From Chloromonas sp. AAM2 (Eukaryota; Chlorophyta; Chlorophyceae; Chlamydomonadales; Chlamydomonadaceae), in contig QAXH01004627.1 of assembly GCA_004335635.1 (NCBI GenBank), positions 8,493-21,708 of the forward strand: a stretch of 13,216 nucleotides of DNA. Direction: 5' to 3'. The notes beneath the pieces are model-generated. The model did no database searches. It saw nothing but the letters and a program-made list of their open reading frames with translations, and was not told the DNA's origin. The position numbers and the translations under genes are program-made. Positions within the stretch are counted from its first letter, which is position 1. Each line of letters begins with the position of its first letter. Shown here in pieces: positions 1 through 7,901 of the stretch.

Positions 1-221
1 CTAATGGCAGGTTGATGAGTTCTGGCGTAGAGGTCAGCATTGCTGATCACCTCTGGGCCTAGACGTTCATGCAGAATGCGTCGCAGGCAGGTGTTGTTGA
101 ACACATCCAACTGGTGTTGCTGAGCTCTAGTTGGTGCCCATGACTCAGCAGCCCCGTAAATCAGGATAGGCATAACAATCGTCTTATATATGCGCATCTT
201 GCTGGTCAAGCTGACGACATG
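1..221 (-). pseudogene. Non-LTR retrotransposon reverse transcriptase, C-terminal fragment
   Basis: Read on the minus strand from 221 to the left edge, one frame stays open for 73 codons. It gives the pattern seen at the end of LINE-type reverse transcriptases: LTSKMRIYKTIVMPILIYGA, then an ESW, a leucine-aspartate-x-phenylalanine segment, CLRRIL, and ISNADLYART followed by HQP. This corresponds to the thumb and connection region after the catalytic palm, where family members have a K-x-x-Y/F-K, LYGxExW, LDxFxxRCLRRIL and TGQP-like series. The palm motifs (YxDD) would lie upstream, at higher coordinates on this strand. They are absent, because a stop (222-224) and unrelated sequence follow. 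The copy is therefore truncated upstream; its downstream end is cut by the window. It is a dead remnant unless the missing part was lost through assembly error. The clade cannot be told from this piece. The match is by recognition of family motifs, not by a search. Confidence 0.85.
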
Positions 222-1453
222 CTACCCTATAATTGGTGTATCTCAACAGCCATAGATCCGATTGGGCTGGTTTTAAGTGGTACAGATAAGCACTGCAAGA
301 AGGCTCTCTTTGCTTCACCACCTGAAGAGTGCGCATTTCGACCGTTTTGATGTAAAACAAACCGTTTTGAAGGAATGGGTGCCTTTTTCTCCTATAATTG
401 CTGGTCATCAGACTTACTTCTTGACACCGTGCTTGCTCCAACTGGTGTGAGGATTACACTTGCCAAGTCTCAGCAGCATCGGGGCTTAGGGGCTTCCAGC
501 CAGGCGGTTGGTTGATCGGTTGGTACGGTTGGGGTGGAAATCTAGGTGCAGAAACGCTGCACCCCCAAAACATGTACCCAAAAAAAAATGTACCAGTCAT
601 TTTGCAAGATACTGGACGCCTTTCTAAGGTCCGTTACAGTGTCGCATACCGAGTGATGGTGCGGCTAGCAGTGGTGCTGACCGCTGGCCTCGGTGCAGAG
701 CCGTTGGGCACGTGTTGAGTTTCACGCTCGCTGAGTTTCGCACTGTATAGTTATGTCTGCAGTTCACTAAAGATATTGTACTTGCCTTCAGCACCTTGAA
801 TCACGGAACTTATTTCCACGCCTACCACGATTTTGCTCATCGGTAGCCGTCACCTTCCCCTGCTGCACATCAGTAAGCCCCTGGTTCTACCGGCCAGCAG
901 TTCGCGCTCTACACAAGAGGAGATGCCAGCGCAGGCTGGTTGTGCTAGCCCAATCACCATGCTTTTACCCGTCTGGCCGCGCGCAGGACTGCGGCTAGTA
1001 TGCCCGAAACGGGAAACAACGAGCAGCAGATTGGAGCCGAAGAAGCACATGTTGCGAGCAACGGCGAGGTCGTGTGAGTGAGGCTGGCCTGCAAGCTTAC
1101 TGACCGACAGACAAGGACTCCAGATATATCAGCGACGATCAGCGCTGTCAATGCAGCACACCAACTACAGTGCAGATAACTTGCTCGCCTCAACAAGCCA
1201 TGCGCCGTCACAACAAACCACCAAACTAGCAACCTGACTCGTACGTGCTGTAATCATACCACGGCACGTCATTCATCGTTACTTCAAGTTGACTTCAATT
1301 GCCGCAGTTCACATGAAGGTGCACTCACATGAAGCTTGCAGTTGGAACGTGTGCATGCTATTCCACTCATCAGGAACCGTCCCCATTCAAGGTGTCTTTG
1401 CAACAAGTTAGCCAATCAACCCCACTCATCAGGAGTTGCCATCACTGCGCAGG
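222..1453. other. Non-coding flank upstream of the ankyrin gene
   Basis: I see no supportable gene here. The short open frames overlap on both strands and show no domain. The stretch contains a G/T-rich run of GGTTGG-like steps (about 506-538), two A-runs near 580-588, and the promoter and 5' leader of the ankyrin gene somewhere before 1454. A 13-bp word, CCACTCATCAGGA, occurs twice 59 bp apart (1363-1375 and 1422-1434), the second copy ending 19 bp before the ATG. No TATA box stands out. An in-frame TAG at 1409-1411 closes the ankyrin frame upstream. Confidence 0.6.
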
Positions 1454-2842
1454 ATGACATCCCGACATCAGTTGACCTCGGACATCATCATCAAGATTGC
1501 AAGCCACACCGGCCAGGCGTCCTGCTCTGCACTCAGCAAGGCGACATGCATGCGGCATTGGGAAGCAGCTGATGTCGTGAAGTTCTTGTGTGTGAGGAAT
1601 TGTTGGCCACTCGTAGCAGCGGCCAGGTGTGGCCGTGTGATGATATGTGAGCTGCTGCTGCAGCAGGACGACGAATCTGTCCTAACTTCTTTTGACCTCA
1701 GTCACGCCCTCGTCCAAGCAGCAGCACGTGGGCAACTGAACGTGTGTGAGATGCTGTTGCGGCAGAAACATAAGCCAATAAAGGCAAATGTCCAAAGTAG
1801 CCGAGCACTTGCTGAAGCAGCAGCAGGCGGCCGCCTGGCTGTGTGTCAGCTGCTGCTGCAGCAGAAACACCACCCTGCGAGGGCAGATGATAACCGCAGC
1901 AGCGCACTTGCTGCAGCAGCAGCAGGCGGCCACCTGGCTGTGTGTCAACTGCTGCTGCAGCAGAAACACCACCCTGCGAGGGCAGATGATAACAGTAGCA
2001 GCGCACTTGCTGAAGCAGCAGCAGGCGGCCACCTGGCTGTGTGTCAGCTGTTGCTACAGCAGGAACACCACCCTGCCAAGGCAGATGATGATGAAAGCTG
2101 CGCGCTTGTTGATGCAGCAGCATGCGGCCACCTGGCTGTGTGTCAGCTGTTGCTACAGCAGGAACACCACCCTGCCAAGGCAGATGATGATAAAAGCTGC
2201 GCGCTTGCTAATGCAGCAGCAGGCGGCCACCTGGCTGTGTGTCAGCTGCTGCTACAGCAGGAGCACCACCCTGCCAAGGCAGATGATGTTGATGAGGACA
2301 GCTACATGCTTGCTGAAGCGGCAGCAGGTGGCCACCTGGCTTTGTGTCAGCTGTTGCTACAGCAGGAACACCACCCTGCCAGAGCGGACTACGATCAGAG
2401 CAGCGCGCTTACTAAAGCAGCACAGGAGGGGCATTTGGCTGTGTGTGAGTTGTTGCTGCAGCAAAAGTGGAACCCTGCCAGGGCAAATGACAGGAACAGC
2501 GCAGCGCTTGAGGCAGCAGCAGTCAATGGTCACCTCGCTGTATGCAAGCTGCTGCTGAGTCAGCCAAGCCATCCTGCCAAAGCAAATGATAACAACAGTG
2601 CAGCGCTTGCAGCAGCAGCTGAAAACAGGCACCTGGCTGTGTGCAGGCTGCTGCTAAACCAGCAAAGCCACGCGGCTCAAACAGATGACAGCGTAGGCGT
2701 TGCACTTCTACAGAGCGAAGAAGTGGCATATCACGATGTGTTGGCGCTCTGCGGCCGTCTTTCCTTGCAGCTGTGGAAAACGCAGAGGCAGGTAGAACTC
2801 CTGATGACAGAGAGGGCAGAGAGGGAGGATAGAGACTATTGA
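1454..2842 (+). CDS. Ankyrin-repeat protein with F-box-like N-terminus
   Basis: This is an uninterrupted 462-codon frame. The start is the first ATG after the in-frame TAG at 1409; a longer reading would need a TTG. About 11 ankyrin units of 33 residues follow each other from residue 39 to 412, typified by SALAEAAAGGHLAVCQLLLQ; one unit (about 277-313) carries a 2-residue insertion. The GHLAVCxLLL part matches the second ankyrin helix (GHLEVVKLLL), while the usual TPLH turn is replaced by S-x-AL. Residues 7-36 (LTSDIIIKIASH, a serine/alanine-leucine stretch, then W36) resemble a divergent F-box, which would make this a substrate adaptor of an SCF ubiquitin ligase; that is inference. The tail (432-462) is charged and probably helical. 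There is no signal peptide or membrane segment. Ankyrin arrays bind other proteins, so the target cannot be guessed. The intronless state and near-identical repeats suggest recent expansion. I am sure it is ankyrin-type, less sure that it is expressed. Confidence 0.85.
   Translation: MTSRHQLTSDIIIKIASHTGQASCSALSKATCMRHWEAADVVKFLCVRNCWPLVAAARCGRVMICELLLQQDDESVLTSFDLSHALVQAAARGQLNVCEMLLRQKHKPIKANVQSSRALAEAAAGGRLAVCQLLLQQKHHPARADDNRSSALAAAAAGGHLAVCQLLLQQKHHPARADDNSSSALAEAAAGGHLAVCQLLLQQEHHPAKADDDESCALVDAAACGHLAVCQLLLQQEHHPAKADDDKSCALANAAAGGHLAVCQLLLQQEHHPAKADDVDEDSYMLAEAAAGGHLALCQLLLQQEHHPARADYDQSSALTKAAQEGHLAVCELLLQQKWNPARANDRNSAALEAAAVNGHLAVCKLLLSQPSHPAKANDNNSAALAAAAENRHLAVCRLLLNQQSHAAQTDDSVGVALLQSEEVAYHDVLALCGRLSLQLWKTQRQVELLMTERAEREDRDY
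1793..2689 (+). repeat. 99-bp tandem array inside the ankyrin gene
   Basis: Nine consecutive coding units lie here, eight of 99 bp and one of 105 bp (the sixth, around 2288-2392). The first six are very alike at the DNA level, including synonymous sites, and fall into two subtypes. Units 1-2 share CTGCAGCAGAAACACCACC and GCGAGG; units 3-6 share CTACAGCAG and mostly CCAAGG. The last three units are more diverged. This pattern points to recent unequal crossing-over or gene conversion in the middle of the array, with older units at the edge. The 3-divisible period also opens long shadow frames on both strands, which are not genes. Confidence 0.9.
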
Positions 2843-3484
2843 GCATGGAAACAGCCGCTCTTCTTTGTTGCAGGCTGCAATCAGTAGCCAGTCTATTGAA
2901 TTGTGACGATAAATGCTACTCAACCGATGCAAGATGTGGCACGGTTGGTAGGCTGCACTGGACTGTGGTGATGGTTTTTGGATTGAAATGGGAGGACACT
3001 TGGCGTGGTGTAGGGTTGGTGCCATGACACGGGATTAAGCCACCCCTCATATCGAAGCTGTATGGCCGTCATAACTGCAACGCTACTCGCAGAAAGTTGT
3101 GCAAGGAAAATCGTTAGGGCCAACCCATGGACATGGTTATGAAAGGTTCGTGGATGGCCTGCATCTTTTCATGTATGGCCTCAGCCGCTCCATCCGCCAG
3201 GCCTGCTCAATGAATTGCAAACATCTGCCCGTGGTTGGGGCGCACTGGACTACCTAGGCAGATGCACTCTAGCTGATCAAGCTCCAGGTCACTGGCATCC
3301 CAAGACAACCTCGTGATAGCCTGCTGGTAGCAAACGCAGCAGCACAGGCGCACACAGTTCTGGTTGTGCCGGCCAAAGCACATCATGCTCCCAGGATCAA
3401 CATCACCAACCAAGAACGGCAATCCTTGGAGCTCCAGCGTGAGGGGGACTGTCATGGCCCATCCTGTGGACTTCAGTGTCACTT
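2843..3484. other. Intergenic stretch after the ankyrin gene
   Basis: It should contain the ankyrin gene's 3' untranslated region. I found no green-algal TGTAA poly(A) signal on the plus strand between 2843 and about 4035, so the 3' end cannot be placed. On the minus strand an open frame runs from the dispersed repeat at 3546 down to a stop near 3207 (about 109 codons, with a Cys-rich patch). It has no domain I recognise and no ATG near its start. I do not call it a gene. Confidence 0.5.
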
Positions 3485-3546
3485 GAGGGGAGGGTTTCCA
3501 GCCCGTCCGTCCTACAAGTGAAGGGGATTGCGACACACCCGGATAG
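3485..3546 (-). repeat. Dispersed repeat, copy 1 (inverted relative to 12510-12571)
   Basis: The reverse complement of these 62 bases matches 12510-12571 at 57 of 62 positions without gaps. The shared core includes GGTGTGTCGCAATCCCCTTC and GGACGGGCTGGAA. The two copies are 9 kb apart, and similarity stops abruptly at both ends. This is the behaviour of a short interspersed element or the conserved end of a larger mobile element. Frame-wise the two copies also give similar peptides (VAIPFTCR-x-DGLE-x-LPS), so derivation from a once-coding sequence is possible. Confidence 0.85.
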
Positions 3547-4082
3547 TCGAGGTGCTATCCTGACCGCAAACCTCGTTAGACTCAAACAGGGGTTGAAAAC
3601 ATGCATGTAGAGATTAAATGTCACGTCTTAAGTCAAACATCAGGGTTAAAGTCAAAACCAGATTCTCAAAACCAAGCTGTCAAACTCCAACTTGTCATCC
3701 GTCAACTGCCCATTGCCCGTGAGGAGCTTGGAGAAGCCTCCGGCCCGGAGTCCGGGTCGCGGACCTTGCCTTCAACGCCAGATTGTGCCTTCCCTTCATG
3801 TGCAACGAGGTGATGATGTTCATCCTAACAACTGTTTGAGGCCTGATGATGCTTCCCGGTTCACTCAAGGACATGCCGCATCTAAGCGATACGACAAACC
3901 TCTTGCGCAGCGGGGCTGCGAAAACTGATCAACTTATCCCTTGAACATGTCAATGGCCTAATGGCCTATGGCCTTCCCCCTTCATACTCACTAGGACAAG
4001 TGTGCTAGGACAAGTGTGTCGCACTGACAAGTATGTTTGTAAGAACTGATCTAAGGCTTGGCACCAACAGCATGCCCGTCCT
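3547..4082. other. Gene-less stretch with a short tandem duplication
   Basis: No gene is supportable. A 14-bp unit CTAGGACAAGTGTG is duplicated head to tail at 3991-4004 and 4005-4018, just after a run of three overlapping ATGGCC-like words (about 3953-3973). Nothing else was recognised. Confidence 0.5.
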
Positions 4083-4205
4083 TGTTAGGATGGAAGTAGG
4101 AGTTAATGTCGAGTCGACACCCTGAAACGAGTAGTGGTTCATTGAACGTAGTAGCTCAATCAATCATAGCTGCCGATGGTACCATTAGTTGGTGTTCACT
4201 TGACA
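4083..4205 (+). repeat. Direct repeat, left copy (about 122 bp)
   Basis: This copy matches 4749-4870 with about 12 differences including one single-base gap (roughly 90 percent identity). An exact 47-bp core lies at 4107-4153, beginning TGTCGAGTCGACACCCTG. Both copies begin TGT and end TTGACA, so each has the TG...CA boundaries typical of LTRs. No 5-bp target duplication is visible (GTCCT before this copy, TACTA after the right copy), and no clear primer-binding site follows it. It may be a very degraded miniature LTR element or simply a segmental duplication. Confidence 0.85.
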
Positions 4206-4748
4206 AGGGGCAAGGTCTCCGACCCTGCCAGGGGGGAAGGATGCCGGACAACCGCCCCCCCTAACAGCCAATCTACAGGTCCATTACAGACTTTGAGTAT
4301 GCCAGTGTGCTCAGTTTCATGAGAGCTGTCCAACGCTCTATTGAAAACAAAGAACTTGGCATGTTTGAGTCATCTCCCAGGGTTGGAGTCGTCTGGGTCA
4401 CCCCTGCCGGTCCGGGGCACCCCTGCGAATTTCCGACCGTTTCTGGACCCAGCATGGGTCTCCAGATGCTTTTGAGTATGCCATTGTGCAGCTCTCAATG
4501 CGCTCGTCACAATGTCATGTTCAGAACTTGATTCCGACTGATCGTTGGCCTGCAAATCCAATTTCCCTTGAGCCCTCATTTTTCCTTAAACCCCCCTTAC
4601 CCCTTCCTCCCCCCAACCCCTCGTTTCCCAACCAGCTCAGAGTAGCCTCAGAATTTCTATGTGAGCTCCCTGGAGGCTGCCATTGCCGTGAAGAAACTGG
4701 GCTACTTCCGTTAGGGGTCAAAAGTTACGGACGTGCCTACCCCCTGGT
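4206..4748. other. Interior between the direct repeats
   Basis: This holds no intact gene. It contains an inverted pair of G and C runs (AGGGGGG 4230-4236, CCCCCCCT 4255-4262) with an 18-base loop. A weak internal similarity of about 20 bases is centred on TTGAGTATGCC (near 4294 and 4471). A strongly C-rich tract lies at 4591-4620 (separate entry). If the flanking repeats are LTRs this would be the internal domain, but I see no gag, protease, integrase or RT motifs in any frame and no purine tract before the right copy. Confidence 0.45.
4591..4620 (-). other. Predicted G-quadruplex motif
   Basis: The minus strand reads four long G-runs: G4, two bases, G6, five bases, G4, three bases, G6. This satisfies the usual G-quadruplex rule with short loops. 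The plus strand is a pyrimidine tract that continues on both sides with TTTCC and CCTCC steps. No nearby gene tells what role, if any, it plays. Confidence 0.65.
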
Positions 4749-4870
4749 TGTCAGGATAAAATTAGGAGCTAGTGTCGAGTCGACACCCTGAAACGAGTAG
4801 TGGTTCATTGAACGTAGTACCTCAATCAATCATAACTACCGTGGTACCATTAGTTTGTATTCACTTGACA
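4749..4870 (+). repeat. Direct repeat, right copy (about 122 bp)
   Basis: This is the partner of 4083-4205, in the same orientation and 666 bp away. The exact shared core lies at 4773-4819 and contains GTCGAC and GTAGTGGTTCATTGAACG. Differences cluster in the first 25 and last 40 bases. It lacks one base relative to the left copy, just before GGTACC. Confidence 0.85.
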
Positions 4871-6125
4871 TACTAATACCAAACCCAGTTCAGCCGCTTG
4901 TGTTACGTTGTCCTCAATGACAGCAGCTTCCACTATGTAACCAATCAATCGTAATCTCACACGCTTGTGCGACAATTGTCCCAACCGAATCAAGAGTCGG
5001 ACAATGACTTCTTCCAGGGACAGGCGTAAAGCCTGTTGCAGCAACCACAAGTTACATCATGAAACCCTCTGGCTTGGTCCGTCTTGCCCAAGGTCTTGCC
5101 TAACCCTAGGCTACAATGCACTTCCAAGACTCGAGAAATGCATGTCAAAGTGGTTCGAGCTGGTACTTCGCAGAACCTCAAACCTCTTCTGCCTGCCATG
5201 CACGTGGCATCCCGTCATGTACAGCCTTGGCCGGCCACAAGATCAGGGGCCAGAGTCCGTCACGACTGCAGGGTAGGAAACCTGTCACAAGTGCAGCCTA
5301 GCTACCATCCGGTACCTATTTGCGAATCAGATCAGAAGGCCCGTGACACACGATGAGCAAAGCCCGTGTAACTCAGATCAACCAGACACAGTCTTCGTAA
5401 TCACGCCCTGTTCCATTGTTTGTTCCACCAAAACCACAAAGCACTCTGTTTTCTTGCAATGCCAAGCGTGCTAGCACATCGGTTGCCTCGAAGGCCTGGC
5501 CAACTTGGGGTCCTGAAGGTGTTCGAGTTGGCGCCTGCATGTGGCGTATCTTTGCAATACAAGAGCATGAACTCTTCCTTCTGGTCATACAGTTGCGACC
5601 ATTTGCGCTTCTTAGAATGAACCTCGCGACACGTTGGCACAGTGGTAATGGCCAAGGGCATCCACTGGCACAAACACAAAAGAGACAGGAAGAGATGAAT
5701 CCATGCGACCACTGCATAGTTGCAACGGCCAGCATGTGCAGGAAGCACTTGGATGTACCAATGGCACCGCACCATAAGAGCATCATGAAAACATGTGAAT
5801 GGCACGTTCTTCCATCGGAAAGGATCTTAATTCATGCATGTTGCAAACGAGGGATTCGCAATGTGCAACTTGCTTTACCCTTGCACGGGCTGACGGCAGC
5901 ATGGCACGACAACGTGTTACCCTTGACAGTAACCATTTCATGCCTTTTCAAACACCATACACAACACGCCTGTAATTATTCCAACTGCGCGAGTGAAGCG
6001 CAACTTGAAGTGCGCAAGTTCAATGGTGTGAACACTTCTTGATCACACCTTAGCAACAGACACATCCCACCACAGCAGGCCAAACCCACAGTCTTGCGTG
6101 TCAGCTGCCCAAACAACATGTACAG
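4871..6125. other. Gene-less stretch, unrecognised open frames only
   Basis: Frames of 130-210 codons overlap each other on both strands between 5373 and 6042. None shows a domain, a repeat pattern or convincing codon use, and the longest plus frame (5416-6042) begins at a non-ATG codon. Overlap on both strands is what chance openness looks like. No tRNA or other RNA gene was recognised. Confidence 0.5.
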
Positions 6126-6285
6126 GGCCGCAAAAAAAAGATGTTTGCCAGTTCTGAGACACTTTGGTGGGTTTAGTTGTGATGGAGGCGCCCTCAAAAT
6201 CTCCCACTTCGGAACAAACCCAGTGGAACCGTGAGACGCACAAGAATTGTCCCAGAACTGGCAGACATCTTTTTTTTGCGCAGCC
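6126..6285. repeat. Foldback element with 30-bp inverted arms
   Basis: Arms at 6132-6161 and 6248-6277 are reverse complements at 28 of 30 positions. The left arm reads A8, then GATGTTTGCCAGTTCTGAGACA. One of the two differences would be a G.U pair in a plus-strand RNA. Outside the core the arms continue as GGCCGC and its imperfect partner GCGCAGCC. Inside the 86-base loop a second 7-bp helix is possible (TGGGTTT 6168-6174 with AAACCCA 6216-6222), so the whole 160 bases can fold into a long, interrupted hairpin. No target-site duplication is obvious. It may be a MITE-like element or a small-RNA hairpin precursor; the sequence alone cannot decide. Confidence 0.75.
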
Positions 6286-7901
6286 TCATGCGCTGTGATG
6301 TCCCTTGTAAGGGCACTCGTTGCAGGCAAGTTTGTTGAAGGGCAGGAGGCAGGGTGACACAGAGCACAGCCTTGATACTGGCTGGCCACCAACAGGGAAT
6401 CAAGAACGAGATAACCGCATGAGCGAATGGCGCTTTTTAGAAGCATGCATGGCGCACGGCAAGGCCTGACAGGGTACTTTGAAAGTGGTGCACACAAGCA
6501 GTCGTGCCGACAGGTATTCTGCATGTCCTAGTGGCACGGCAATGCTGGACCCTGAGCATTCCTTCCCGTAATGCTCTGCATGGCAAAGCTGCAATTTGCA
6601 AGTAGCACATAAGGCAAAGGGCCATCAACTTGCCCAATTGCGAAGGCATAGTAGGCCTGAAGGAAACAGTGCCTGCAGTCCGAAGGAAACCCTGCCACCC
6701 TGTCAACCACCTGACCACGTCGCCTCATCATCGCCTTTGACTCTGATCGCGTGTCTCCTGACCACCATTCACGCTGATAACATGCCGTTATGAACACCCT
6801 TCGCATAATATCACATGGCCAAATGATCACCCTTCGCACAGTATCACACGGCCTCATCATCACCCTTTGCATAGTATCACATAGCTCCATCCCCGATGTG
6901 TGCACTAAGCTTTCGGTCACTAGTGCCTTGGGATGCAGCGCACACACTGGCCGTGCAGAGAGTGGCCTTTGCAAGCAACCAGGTAGTTTGCCTGCCAGGT
7001 TTTCATCAAAAACGTTGACTATGGTGTAAGCAATGCAAGCAAAGTGTGCACCAGGTCCAGGCCAAAGGAACGCCCTGTGTGCAGCGCCTTGGTTGGTGTC
7101 TGTCAAGCCCATCTCACCCTCGTAAGCACCCAAACTACATGCCCTTGCAATAAAACAGCCCTGCATGGATGTCATTTTGTGCATAGTCATTGAGCTGCTG
7201 GGTACATGCTTTACCAACAATTTTCGTGTCATTCCCATTCCTCTCAGAAGCCCAATTCGGCTGGTGCACTTGATACACAAGGGGAGAGACCACGTTCTGA
7301 TATATCATCTCCGTTCGGACCCACACCCAAACATTACTTAGCAGCATTTAACCACATAGTGTGTTCCCATGCAAAAACCTCCAAGAGCGCAGCCTGCGAA
7401 TTAAATGAAAAGACTCAAGAACAAAACCCTGTTCCACGTGTCACTTGCTCAGCTGTTGTGTGACCAAGTTCAGCAGGTAACCATCATCATCTGTGTGTAT
7501 CGTACACGATACAGTGTGTGATTCACGAAAAGCTGGTGACTGGGCAGGCGTTGCAGTAATCCACAGCCAAGTTCTGACAACATGTCAATGTTGCCATTTG
7601 ATGCCGTGCCGTGGGATGCAGTGTTTGAGCTCGAGACGCACAAGTGCTGGTGTGCATGGAACGGCCTGACACTCATGTCAACTGCACAAGAATGAAGCTC
7701 ACGGACAAGCATGAATGTGTGCACGCTACCATGACCCACCTGCCGAATGCATCAGGATGCTGTGTTCCCCCTCCGAATCTGTACATTTCCCCCCTTCAGT
7801 CCCATAGTACATGTAAGGTTGTGTGTCAAAAGTGGCCCACGCCCACGCCCACAGCAGGCCCACACCCACAACCCACCACAGCCAATTGCACAAGTATCTA
7901 C
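6286..7901. other. Gene-less stretch between foldback and minisatellite
   Basis: The longest open frame is on the minus strand (6528-7280, 250 codons, ATG start). It crosses the 33-bp tandem repeat, has no recognisable domain and no supporting splice pattern, so I leave it uncalled. An 18-base palindrome, TGTATCGT-AC-ACGATACA, lies at 7496-7513. The right end, from about 7828, is C-rich on this strand and belongs to the G-rich downstream flank of the RRM gene. Confidence 0.45.
6796..6894 (+). repeat. 33-bp minisatellite, three copies
   Basis: Three head-to-tail units begin at 6796, 6829 and 6862. Each starts ACCCTTCGCA or ACCCTTTGCA, has TATCACA in the middle and ends near ATC. A weaker trace, CTCATCATCGCCTTTGA, occurs near 6724. 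Because 33 is divisible by three, it yields an 11-residue periodic peptide in open frames on both strands. Confidence 0.85.

Noticed and set aside
1363..1434. 13-bp word CCACTCATCAGGA twice upstream of the ankyrin ATG as a regulatory element
   Set aside because: A repeated 13-mer is expected about once by chance in a window this size; only the closeness is notable.
1436..1453. Earlier start (TTG) for the ankyrin protein
   Set aside because: Non-ATG starts are unlikely in a nuclear gene; ATG 1454 is the first available after the in-frame stop.
1788..2558. A 256-codon plus-strand frame, and minus-strand frames at 1698-2123 and 1682-2032, over the ankyrin gene
   Set aside because: The 99-bp period keeps alternative frames open; their Cys/Gln-rich periodic peptides are shadows of the ankyrin repeats.
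3207..3536. A Cys-rich minus-strand frame starting in the dispersed repeat
   Set aside because: No ATG near the start, and the N-terminal part is the repeat itself; no family recognised.
5148..5170. GTGGTTCGAGCTGG as a possible tRNA T-arm
   Set aside because: No matching A box or cloverleaf upstream within tRNA distance.
5373..6042. Overlapping frames of 134-208 codons on both strands
   Set aside because: They have no domains or repeats, one lacks an ATG start, and they are open on both strands at once; best taken as chance.
6528..7280. A 250-codon minus-strand frame with an ATG
   Set aside because: No recognisable domain; it crosses a minisatellite and overlaps plus-strand frames. Kept only as a check item.
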